From the NCBI GenBank assembly GCA_016858145.1, contig JAEHOE010000153.1:1-64000 (forward strand): a stretch of DNA of 64,000 nt, in the 5' to 3' direction. The translations under genes and the position numbers were made by a program. Each line of letters starts with the position of its first letter. Within the stretch, counting starts at the first letter, position 1. This document shows, in pieces, positions 34,401 through 45,305 of the stretch. The notes beneath the pieces were generated by a model. It was not told where the DNA came from. It did not search any database and saw only the letters and a list, made by a program, of their open reading frames with translations. Source of the DNA: Edaphochlamys debaryana. Taxonomy: Eukaryota > Chlorophyta > Chlorophyceae > Chlamydomonadales.

Positions 34401-34872
34401 GAAGAAAAGGAGAATGCCCCCGTCGACGCGGGGGCACCGAACGCAGGTGCTGTGGTGCTGGCACCGAAAGCCGGGGCACTGACCCCGAAAGCTGTCGTGT
34501 TTGGTTTAGCGCCCGCAGCTGCGCCAAATCCCCCGAAGCCGGGGGTTGCGGCCGGGGCCGCCGCGCCGGCGTTGCCGAAGCTGAAGCCAGCGGGGGTGGA
34601 GCTCACGGTCCCGAAGCCTCCAGGGGCTGACGCGCCAAAGGCAGGAGCGCTACTGGCGTTCGCTGCATTTGCCGCGTTCGCTGTGGAGAAGCCAAACGGG
34701 CTAGCAGGTGGTGCCGCGGTAGCCGCCCCGAACTGCAGCGAGCGGGAAAAGCCCATGCCGGTCAGCAAACATGGACATCGGTGTATCGCCTGTCAGCAAC
34801 CGGGGTCACTGCTAAGGATTCAAGCATGCACGGAGGGAGCGCCGGAGCTACCTGGAAAGGCGATGCCGCCAT
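31455..34872 (-). CDS. NUP54: Nucleoporin NUP54 (491 aa)
   Basis: Ten exons: 34872-34852, 34732-34234, 34107-34025, 33669-33425, 33178-33076, 32867-32716, 32439-32325, 32087-32025, 31883-31806, 31571-31455 (1476 nt, phases close). The first exon is just seven codons (MAASPFQ) and joins straight into FGAAT. Residues about 8-200 are an FG-repeat domain (many FGA, FGF and LFGA units), the disordered part that lines the pore. The middle part (ADFRFQTLFASVVERP) and the C-terminal helices (WPVVANGFRDLTTRSRMQ, ALQRQHTELSHKLLHVL, LDERSQAQLFGVLRDHAEA) follow the order of NUP54 in the NUP62-NUP58-NUP54 channel complex. The intron after 33076 uses a GC donor. Other FG proteins lack this helical tail. 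Confidence 0.9.
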
Positions 34873-36337
34873 TGTTCCTTGCGATCTTCCGCGGTCCGGT
34901 CCGGGCTCAGTTCAAAGCTATGTCATGCCTGCCCTAAGGTCTTAGCAGGAGTCGGTGCGTGCGTGCAGTCTGGCGAACTCGTTTGGTTGGCTTGTTGTGT
35001 CAATTAACGAAGCGCCAAGGTGGCAGGCACAGCACGCTTGATTGTCGATGTAAAAGCGGGTGACTTGATGTATGTGATAGGTCGGGACGCGATAATATTA
35101 GCAGGGGGAAACGGGTTCGAACCGACATGGCACCGCGCGCCCATGACCCCGCCCACCCGCCCCACGCCGCCCCACGCGCCGTCGGGCCCCCCCACCCCGT
35201 CCCGCCCCGCTGTGATCCCCACGCCAGGTGATCTGATGCGGGCCTGGCCCTGCTCGCTTTCTCGCTTCTGAGAAGCCTCTTGGGACGTGCGACGCGCAAT
35301 GTTGTGGTCGCCCGGGAAGGCGGAGATGTGCCGGTGGCTGCACGGTGGCTTGCGGTGACCCGCACGGGCCGATGGCTGTGCTGGCCAAGTCAGGCCCCAG
35401 CGTGCGAGTCCCACGACCCCCCAAGCAAGGCACTCCTCCCTACTCCTCCGTGCTCCATTCCCTCCATTGCCGCCCTCCTCCTTGCTCCCATCCCGGCAAC
35501 CCACCTTCAGCGGACACATTGATGACCTCATGGTTGACGAGTTGGTAGGCTGCGTGCCGTGCTGGCGTAGCACAGCGGCGCCAGCTCGACGGGGCTCGGG
35601 GGTCGTCAGGGGCTTCCTTCAGTTCCTTGCCAATGGGTGCGCGGCAAGGCGACGCCGCGGGGGCGGGGGGCATGGGTGCTAGGTGTGCCGGTAACGACAC
35701 ATGGGCACGTGACAGTCTCCTCGCCTTCCGTCGGCTTCCTCCTGCTCAGCTCACATAGGTTCGGTGCAATGCGTGCCGGAGCACTGGAAGTCCGCACTGC
35801 CGGACACGGGCGCCTCAGCGAGGTGTCGGGCGGCCCCAGGCTCTGCCAGGCGCGACAACACACCGGGCGCTACGCCCCGTTGTCCATGATAAGCCCCAAT
35901 AAGCCCTACCAGGCCGGACGGGACAATAATTCTGATCCGGGCAAGGAAGTCACTGGCCCCTTCGCTCGTCGACAGGGGGCGCGTGGGGCGTTTGTGCAAG
36001 GGGGTTGGGGTGGGGATGAACAACGTGGCTAGGGGGGGATGAACAACATGGCTAGGAGGGGGGAATTGTACCAACGTGGCGAAGGGGCCGGAGGGCCGGC
36101 GGGACACCAGTTGAACAACGGCGCTAACATATGTTTGGTAACCCCTAGGAGTAACGCACTTGCAGGCACACGCATCCTCTGCCGCAGGCCTGTTGGCCCT
36201 GTTCAAGCCCCGTATGCCATGTGTCACCTCCACCATTACCCTCGACTGCCCGACTGCAAAACGACACTGCTCCACATTGCAGCAACACATAGTATCAGTG
36301 ACAATGTTCAGCGGCAGAACTGAGACTTAGGCTTAGG
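34873..36337. other. Intergenic region between NUP54 and the receptor kinase
   Basis: Divergent promoter region for NUP54 (minus) and the receptor kinase (plus). It contains the weak minus-strand candidate at 35505-35673 and a two-copy direct repeat GATGAACAAC..TGGCTAGG at about 36016-36057. Confidence 0.5.
35505..35673 (-). CDS. Candidate first exon of a small unidentified gene
   Basis: An ATG at 35673 opens a frame containing PIGKELKEAPDDPRAPSSW and AYQLVNHEVINVSAE, ending at a good GT donor (GAAG then GTGGGT). The sequence looks coding: it is not low-complexity and has balanced residues. A possible second exon begins after the CAG acceptor at 35338-35340; one frame there reads HISAFPGDHNIARRTSQEA, but its phase does not match the first exon. 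An additional small exon or a different splice site would be needed. No family was recognised. Confidence 0.35.
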
Positions 36338-39300
36338 ATGGCTTGGGCAGCATTCCTTGTGTGCGCTTGCCTCCTGCTGGTGCACCTGTCGGCGGGCGCT
36401 CCCCTGCCAGCCCTCGTACCACCAGAACCTGGGCAAGCTGTGGTCCTCGACGGTGGCTACACAGCGGAGTGGGGCGATGCCGAGTTGCCCCTCAGCGGCC
36501 CGGCGGACCTTACGGGTATGCAGGCCTGTTCTGGGCTACTGTGTGCGAGTCCGAACACGTTGGTGCGGCCACTTTGCGCGGTAAACAGGGCGGAACTGGC
36601 TTAATAATTGCCTCTCCGCGTCGGCTTGCGCGCAGTGCCGTCCGTCACACTCTCCCGAGCAACCTTGAGGGCGCCACTGCTAAGCCCGACGGCGGGAGCT
36701 CCTCTTGCCCTGGCCACGGCAATTGGGCCGGGGTCTAGCGCCTGGAGCGGCTCGTGGGTACTGGAGGACCTGGTGGTTGTTGCTCCGACGTGTGCCGACA
36801 TCGTGGCCTTTGCTCAGCTGGCCTGCGCGCAGCAGCCGGGAGACTGGATAGCGGTGAGCGAGCGCATGACTCCCGCGGTGCCACGCGTCCTCTCCGCAGG
36901 CCAATTCGGGGGATCTTGAGGGCCCTTGCAGCGACCGGCAACTCTGGCCAATTATTGCCGTGGTGCAAGGCAGTTGTGTCCAACCCAAAGTTCGGCATGT
37001 CTGACTGCTTTCCCTCGACGGCCCCTCCACCCTCCCTGCCTTCACCTGCCACAGGCCGGGCCATGGTCCGTTACCTTCCGCTCCTTCACCCCCTCACCCC
37101 CACTTGCGGGCACCTTCAAGCTACGCAACGTGACGTTGCTTTGCGACCCGGCCGCTGAGCCGGGGGTCGTCTCCGAGCCCGCGGCCTGCCTCACGCTGCC
37201 AGTAGCCAGCAGCCAGGAGCTCCTCGGCCTCATGCTGTACGACGAGCGCATGTACGGCAAACCCCTCCCACGACCCACATCCAACCTCTTCATCAGGCTG
37301 ACCTCTAACATCAGCCTAGACACGGCAGCCTGGGCCGCCGCGTACCCCGTCCTCACCCGGCCCAACACCACCATGTCTGGGGACTGCAGCCCGGGGGCGG
37401 ACGTCACCGGTCTAGACTTTGGCGGTGCAGTGTCACTGATGCTGCTCAAGGGCGGCGCTGACTTGCAGTTACTGTGTCTGGAGCTGGTCAACCTGGGTTC
37501 AGACACCTCCAACCTGCCCCGCGGTCTCCTGACCGGCGCGGTGTGGGCGGTGGACGCCGACACTCGAGAAGGGTGCGTGGGCTAGGCGCGGAGGGATGGG
37601 CAGGGGCCTGGCGTGGGGTGGAGGGATGGGGGATGGCGAACGTTTGGATGGGGGCAAGGGCGGAGTTCAAAAAGGGCTGGCCTATGGGTTGGAATCGGCT
37701 GCACTATGCCGTTACCGGTATGGCTGACACATGTCGGCGTCGTTCGCCCCTGCGTGTCTTCCTCCGCGCAGTTCCCGGCTCGTAATCCAGGATTGCACCA
37801 TCGTGCTTACTCAGGACGAGTTCCGTTGGCAGGTGCGAGCGCGCTGCCGCGGGGGGCCAAGCTGCTCCCCGCTTTGCAGGGATCCGCCTGCCACCCCTAC
37901 CCTCAATGCTGCCGTCTTCTAAGGACGACGCCCAGCCCTGATGCCTAATGTTTTGCCACCGTCGCCCCCCTTCGCCCCCCTTCGCTCCTACCCTAGTCTT
38001 ACTACATGGCTCAAGTGTTAGGCAACACGGCTACGGGGAGCGACGTCACTTCGATTGTGCCCACATTCCTGGTGCGCGCAGCAATCTGCAATCAGCAATC
38101 CGTGGCGCTCTGTCCCAACCCCCCGTCACCCACCTTGCCACACTCCCGTGCCCATCCCGGCCACAACCCAGGGCTCTATGACGTCGTCGGAGCTGCGCTG
38201 GACCCACGTCTCCACCCCCCACACGTTGTGGCTCAACTGCCGCATCACCGGGGTGCCCCGCGTGTTCCCGATCACCATCCCCAACTCCTTCATCATGAGC
38301 TACCTCGGCCTGTCCATGTATATCACGGTGAGCGGAGAGGCCCCCACACAAATTTCCAACATCGTACCTGTTGTGGGGCAACGGTAGAGAGCTAAGCACG
38401 TCTTGAGGCGGGGCGTGACCCCGTCGCGTTCTATGCCGTTCGCCTCCACCCCTGAGATTATGTCCCGCACCACACCGCCTCAGCCCGCGCGACTCTCCTC
38501 ACCCGCTTGCCTCCTAATCCCTAACCGCGCCCAACCAACCCTCACCCGCGAAACCCCAGGCGCTGCGCGCTGTGCGCACGTGCTCCGAGCTGCTGGATGC
38601 CGTACAAACGGCTGACGTGGCGCGGCCGGCTGTCGTACTGGCTGCCAACGTGTCCCTGGCGTCCTGCTGGCCCGCGGAGGGCGTGTCGCTGGGGCCCGCG
38701 GCGCCCCGCGGCACGGCGCCGCCCACTCTCTTCATCATGGGTCTTCCCGACCGGACCACAACGCTGGACCTGGCGGGAAAGAGTGACGCTTTCATCCTGG
38801 TGCGGCGCCTCGACCACCTTGTCGTACAGTCGTACAGTCGTACGGCGCACGTGTAGGCGGCCCGAGGCCTGGCGGCGGCGGGTCCCGCTGCTGGCTGAGA
38901 CACCCAACTGCCCCAAAACTGTTCCCAAGATTTACTCATGCGCGCCAAAACCCAACCGCTCGCCCTCCAGGACCCGTCCGTGACGGTGTCGCTGCGCTAC
39001 CTCACGCTGCTGGGCATGGGCACCCACGAGGCACACAGCGTCAACGTCGAGGACGCCGCGGATACGGCAATTGCGCTGGCCACCGGCCTTGGATGGGCCT
39101 TCCACTTCCCCAGGTGCGTGCGGTTATTGACGTTGGATGCTGGAGACCGGGGGCCTGCACTAGTGCGTGCCGAGTCCGCTGTCCCTTGTAGCGAAGCCTG
39201 TTGTGGCGTTTCGGCCGGATGTGGCGCGTGCGTTTATCGCCCGTGCGCTCCGCTGCTCCGGCCCCGCAGGCGTGGGCAGCAGGTGCTGCTGGAAGTGGTG

Positions 39301-42300
39301 ACGGTCGTACTGCCGCACGTGGAGCTGCAGCAGTACGGCAGCATCATTGCCCGCGAATCAGCAGCCGTACTGCCGTACTTCAAGCAGCTGCAGTTCTACA
39401 TTCAGGTGAGCTAGCGATTTGGAGGCCCAAGTCAAGCAATTAACTCATCTTTGTGCATGGCACTGTAGCCCTGCTACGTGCAATCTATGCCATGACCGTG
39501 ACATGCTCGCCGCGCGTTTCGCCCACAGCCCACCATCTACCCTTGCCCCTGCCCCACGCGCAGAGCTCCTCCGACGCTTCGATGCAGCTGCTCGCCAAGG
39601 CCGGCGCCGCGCCCAGCAGCCCCCAGCTGGCGCAGCCGGGCGAGCTGCTCATCTCCTTCCGCGCTCTGCTGCTCCCCGGGCTGCGCGGGTCGCAGGTGAA
39701 CCTCACATCCATGCCTGGCTACTACCCCGGTTGGTCAGCAGCTATGTACGCGGCCCCCCCGGGCAACGACAATCAGACGGAATCGGGCGGCGGCGGCAGC
39801 AGCGCTGGCGGCGGCGGCAGCAGCGGCTGGAGCTCCTGGCAGATCGGCGTGCTGGCGGCGGGCTTGGTCACGGCTGGCGCGTGTCTGACGGCTGGGTTCG
39901 TGTACGCTCAAAGGCTGCGGATGCGACGCGATGGGAGCAGCGGCGGCGGCCGCAGATCTGGCTCGCACTGGGGCGCCAGCAAGCGGCGCGGCGGCGACGT
40001 CGAGGCCGGCGGCGACGGGGCCGGCGGCGGCGGCGGCGGGCTGGGCGACGGCGGCAGCGGCGTCGGGGCGGACGGGGAGCGGGGCGTGCTGGAGAGGAGG
40101 CCGCTGTACGACAGCTTCGACGACCCGGCCTTTGAGCTGGATCTCCTTAAAGGTACGACGGTGTGCGGGCGATGCGTGAGGACGGGGCTAGGCCGTTGCG
40201 GCAGTCCATTGCCGGTATCACCATGGCGGACGGAGAGACGCAGACGGACCGTGCCTAAGCGGACCGCGCCCCGAACCCTGATCTCCGCCTGACGGAATGT
40301 TTGTGCTCATGCCTGCGTGCAGGCGGCAAGCCCAGCCCCGAGGATGTCTCGGAGATCCTGGCGCGAGTGAACGCCGAGGCTGCCGAGTTCAACATCGAGG
40401 TTCGTGGGCGGAAGGGACTGGAACGCATAAGCGCGTTGTGCTTGTTTGCCTGCACCGCGAGTCTAATGAAGCTGTGGCGCGCACACCTTGATCCCGCGCA
40501 GATGACTGAGATTTGCGGATCTGGGTCGTACGGTGTCGTGTACGGCGGCCGCTGGCATGGCCTCACGGTGCGTTCCTGCGTGCCGGGCTTCGCGGGCAGC
40601 TGCCGGGCAGTGACTGCCATGCTCCAACTTCCGGACAGCTGGGACAGGAAGCGGGCGGGTGTCTGGGGCTTGGTCCAGCTGCTAGGGCTCGTTGCAGCCC
40701 GGTGACGCTGCATGGGATCTCATCTCGGCCCCCGTTCTTGGGATTCTGGATCCAGGTTGCGATCAAGTGCATGGTCTTCACCAACTCGGCGCCCCACCTG
40801 CTGGCTGCCGAGGCCGCCCGGCAGCAGTGCATCAAGGAGGCCGCCTTCTGCTGCACCATGCACCACCCGAACGTGAGCCGCAGGGGCGACTGCGGGGCCA
40901 GGCTCGGACTCGAGCGCGCGCGCACCCTATGCGCAACGGTACTTGCCACACCTCTGTGACCCCCCCCCTGTGCCCTGGCGCCTCTCCCACCGTTACCTGA
41001 CCCTCTCTTAACCCACCACGCCCCGCCCTGCCGCCCCCACGTGCTCCCCCCAAACCTCAGGTGGTCGCCACCCACCACTTCTACCTCAAGTCCACTCAGC
41101 GCACCTGCATGTTCGACGAGGTGCTGCAGGTGCGTACGGCGTACGGCAGGCAGCATCGGGGCCGGGGCTGTTGCGGGGCCGCTCGTGCCATGCTGGCTGT
41201 ACGAGTTGCTCGTCGTCAGGGACAAGATCGGGCTTGGGGGCACCCAGCTGGTAAGCCGAAGAATTGGGGTTGATCCGTCCTTGCCAATCGCAAACGCGCA
41301 GGCGTGCCAGAGCACGTCATCCTCCGAGGACGATGCCAACTCCCTGTACGGCAAGCCCAACCGTCGCATGAACCTCACGCGGGCGCTGAAGGCCGCAATG
41401 GCCTCTGCCGGCGGCGCGGGCAACAACAACAACGACAACAACAAGGAGGCGGGCAACAAGGAAATCAGCAGCAGAGACGACAAGGAGAAGGAGAAGGAGG
41501 GATCGAAGAAGCTGTTTGCCAGCGACAAGGAAGGGTCGAAGAAGCTTCACGCGAGCGACAAGGACTCCAAGCGCCTGCAGGCGAGCGACAAGGACGGCTC
41601 GAGGCGGCTGCACGCCAGCCCCTGCAGGGCCAGCGGCGGCGGCCCGGCGGCCCCGGCGGCGGCAACCGCCAGCGCCGCCGCCCCTGCTGTCGCGGCCGCC
41701 GCTGCCGAGGCCGCGCAGGGTCCCACTATCAGCGTGTCGGCCGCCGCAACGGCCGGCGACGAGGCGCAAGCACCGCAGACGGCTGGCGACGCAAGTGTCG
41801 CGGGCCCGTCGACGGAGGCGCCCGCTCCGTCAGGCGGCGACGGTGCGCCGACGGCGCCGCTGACACCCCCAGTGCCGGCCGCACAGCCTCCGCCGCCGCC
41901 GCCGGCCGGCCCACGCGTGCTGAAGTTCGCCGGGGGGGATCTGCCCCCGGTTAAGAAGAAGAAGCGCGACCGAATCTTCTACACGAAGCTCGACGTCACG
42001 GATTGGCGGCTCTACCTCGTGCAAGGCGAGTATCATGGTGTTTTTGGCTTTCGGCGGTCTTCCGTTCATTGTCCGAGCTAGAGCTCGCCCACAACGCCTC
42101 CACGCTTTATCGCTTCCGCTTTCCTTGAGCCTCCCCCGCTTTCCCTCGCAGTACCCACCCCACGGGGCCACCGCCCCTCCCAACCAGAGTACTGAGCCGG
42201 CCCTTCTGGACCACCCCCCAAGCCCGCACACCCCTCTCCCTGCCCTCTTGCGGCTCTCCGCCAGTGTTGCTCTCATCAAAACCTCGCACGGCGCCCTCCC

Positions 42301-45300
42301 TAACCTCCCCATGCCCACCCCACCGCCCCGCCCATCAGAGTACTGCGACGGCGGCACTCTGCGCCAAGCGGTGGACGAAGGCCGCCTGTTCCGACACGGG
42401 GGCGAGGAGCGGGGCCGGGCCATGGAGGCCGCGGCGGCCTCCGCCGAGGAGGCGGCGCGCGACGCGGATGCGGCCGGCAAGGCTTCAGCGGGAGCCCTTG
42501 AGACCGTGCCCGAGGGCCAGCCGGGCGCGGAGCAAGACACTGCCTCGGCCGCGCTGCGCACTTACGTAATCGAGACGGGCGGTTTTAAGCCGGCGGCGGG
42601 CCCGGCGCACCTGGAGGACTTTGTGTACGACAAGGAGGCGGATGAGTCAGACAGTTTTGTGGTTGACTTTGCCGGCCAGCTGGCGGCGGCGCGTGCGGCG
42701 GCGGCTGCCGTGCCGCCGTCGGGCGGCCGAGCCCACCCGCCGCGTGCTGCGCTGCGCAGCATGGTAACCGCCGAGTCCACCAACCTCCTGGCAACCGCCA
42801 CAACCAACCTGACCGACGCGGATCCCGACGGCGAGAGCAACATCTTCGGGACGACCGAGGACACGATCCTCACCGTGGCCCCGCCGATGCTTGCCGCCGC
42901 CGCGGGAGGAGGCGCACTGTCAGCAACCGCCGCCGCCGAGCCAACCGCCGTCGTCACGTCCGGCGAGAACGCGCTCAACACCTCGGAGGCAATCAACGGC
43001 ACCTCCGCACCGCTCCCGGTCGTTGTGCCGCCCGTGGGCTTCCCGGCCCCCGTCGCCGCCGCAGCTGCCGCCGCCGGTGCGCAGGAAGCCGCGATCGCGG
43101 CCGCCGGGGCCGTGGCGGCGGCGGCCGCCGGTGGCATCAACGCCTCTGCGCTCCCCTCCGATCTGCACATGGTGGTCAACACGGCTCTGGGGGTGGCGAG
43201 CGGCGTCGCCTACCTGCACAGCCGCTCCATCCTGCACGGCGACCTGTCCGCAAACAACGTGCTGCTGCAGACCACGCGCCTGCCGCAGATGCCCGTGGTG
43301 GCCAAGGTGCGTGCGGGCGAGCGCGGTTGCTGCTCTCCATGGCTTCGCCTGCTCTCACGCTGGTGTCGTCACGGTTCCGGGCTCAGGAGGTCGTCCTCGG
43401 GGCTCGGAGGCGGAGAACGGGCCCGCCCCGCTGAGCTGTTAGATGATGCAGGAAAGGAAACAGGTGCCGGGCTACCCCGCAACACTCCGCCGTGCTCCCG
43501 CGCCCGCAGGTGTCGGACTTCGGGCTCAGCCGCCGGCTGGAGCAGGGGCAGTCCCAGCTCAAGAACGTGAGTGGGCGCTTGTGAGACCTGCTGTGTGGGC
43601 TTGGATGATAGCTTAAAGGAGGGGCAGCTTGGACCACCACCGTGCAAGCCCTACGGTATCCCCGGGACGTTGTCCCCAACCTTGCATGCTGACCCTGTGC
43701 CTTGCCCGATCCGTGTGTGCAGGTGCGCCATGGCACCCCCTACTACCAGGCCCCCGAGGTGGCGGAGAAGGGCACTTCCACGCTGGCAGCTGACGTGTAC
43801 TCGGTGAGAACGGCCCTGCGTCCGCTCGTCCTGGGGGCACCGTTGCAGTCTGATGCTAGACTGTACAAGGACAAGCGTCAAAGCCTATACCGGTATGCAC
43901 ATATGCACGCACGCACCACACACGCCTTCTCTGACCCGCCATCCTGCCCCTCACCCGCCTCCCCCACCAACTGCGCCCCCCAGCTGGGCGTCCTGCTCTG
44001 GGAGCTGTACCACGGCCCGCCGCCCTGGCGCCGCTCTCGCAAGCAGCGCCTGGAGAACAACCCCAAGCCCCCGCCGCCGCCGCCACCCCCCGCCGACTCC
44101 CACACACCCTCGGACGCGGTCCTCGCCGGTCTGCGCGCCGCCGCCGCCGCCGCGCGCCTGCCCGGCGGCTCCGTCGAGACCGCTCGCGCCGCCGCCCTGG
44201 CGGCGCACGAGGCCGGCGGTTGGGACGATCCCAACTACCTCCTCCACGCCTTCGACGTCCTGTCCATCGCGCCGCACTGCCCCGAGCGCTTCGGCCGCCT
44301 CATCCGCGCCTGCATGCACCCGGACCCCGCCGACCGGCCCACGGCCCGTGCCGTTGTCAAGGCTTTGCTCCGCATTGAGAGGAACATGGCGGCGGCTGCG
44401 GCCAACGCGGCTGCGGCGGCGTCGGCTTCGCGGCTGGTGTCTGCGTCCTCCATGATGGTGCGCTGGCGCTGGGGGCTTGCGATGGGGCGTGGGCTGGGGT
44501 TGGGGTGGGCTGGTGATGGGGCTGGCGTGGTGAGATATTGCAAATTGGTTGGGGCGGTTTGGGGCGGGTAGGGGTTGGCGGGATTGCGAATGCCTGCCTG
44601 CCGTGTTGTCAGCTCCCGCACGCCCTGCTGATGGCGCTGACGCGGCCCCTGCGCTCACACCTCGTCCCCATCTTGGCCGTGCTGCCTACCCCGCAGTCTG
44701 GGCCCCCCATGGGTGCGGTCATGGCGCTCAACCGGCCGCAGCCCCGCAGCACCACCGGCGGGCCGCTGGACGCGGCGCTGCTCCTGGAGGACTACGACGC
44801 CGCCGCCCAGGCCGTGGCGGCGGCGGTACGAACGGTTACGGAGCGGCCGGCGGCGGCCGGCGGCTCGGCGTCGGCGGGCGCCGCCGCCAAGGCCCTGGCG
44901 GAGGGCGACAACGACGCTCTGATCGCCGTCGGCCTCGAGCCCCGGCTCTTCAAGAAGGCGACGAACGGCCTGGGGTCGGGCCCCGGCGGAGGCGCTGGAA
45001 GCAGTCGCTTCAAGCCGCCGCTGCTGGGCGCGGCGGGGTCGACGGCAACGATCTCGTCGTCGACGCTCGCGGGCGCGGCGGCGGCACTGTCGTCGGCGGC
45101 AATGACGGTGCCCGTGGAGAGGCAGTCCAGCGGTGTGCCTGGGGCGGCGGCTGGCGGCGGTCGGTCGCCGCAGGCAGTGTCGCTGGCGGCGGCGGGGGCA
45201 GAGGCGCCGGCGGCGGCGGAGGCCGATGGGAGCGCGGCGGCGGCGGCGGCGCAGGCGGCGGCGATCCGTCGTTCGAAGGAGGAGATGGTGGCGACCCTGG

Positions 45301-45305
45301 AGTGA
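36338..45305 (+). CDS. Receptor-like Ser/Thr (TKL-type) protein kinase, 1868 aa
   Basis: Twenty exons: 36338-36515, 36636-36853, 37055-37572, 37772-37832, 37997-38071, 38172-38327, 38560-38850, 38971-39113, 39270-39405, 39564-40152, 40323-40399, 40502-40567, 40756-40872, 41061-41129, 41302-42025, 42339-43306, 43510-43566, 43723-43803, 43984-44457, 44697-45305 (5607 nt, phases close). A signal peptide (AFLVCACLLLVHLSAGA) leads a 660-residue ectodomain of short beta-type repeats (LRNVTLLCD, RLVIQDCTIVL, LWLNCRIT), perhaps a beta-helix. One membrane span lies at about 685-708. The kinase has glycine loop GSGSYGVV (820 on), VAIK lysine (840), HGDLSANN catalytic loop (Asp1441, HGD in place of HRD) and DFG (1465). 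Three long Ala-rich inserts interrupt it. The donor after 42025 is GC. Substrate and ligand are unknown. The exon 7 donor is the weakest call. Confidence 0.88.

Noticed and set aside
35111..35126. GGGTTCGAACC as a tRNA B-box
   Set aside because: No acceptor, D or anticodon stems can be folded around it on either strand; it is just a short palindrome.
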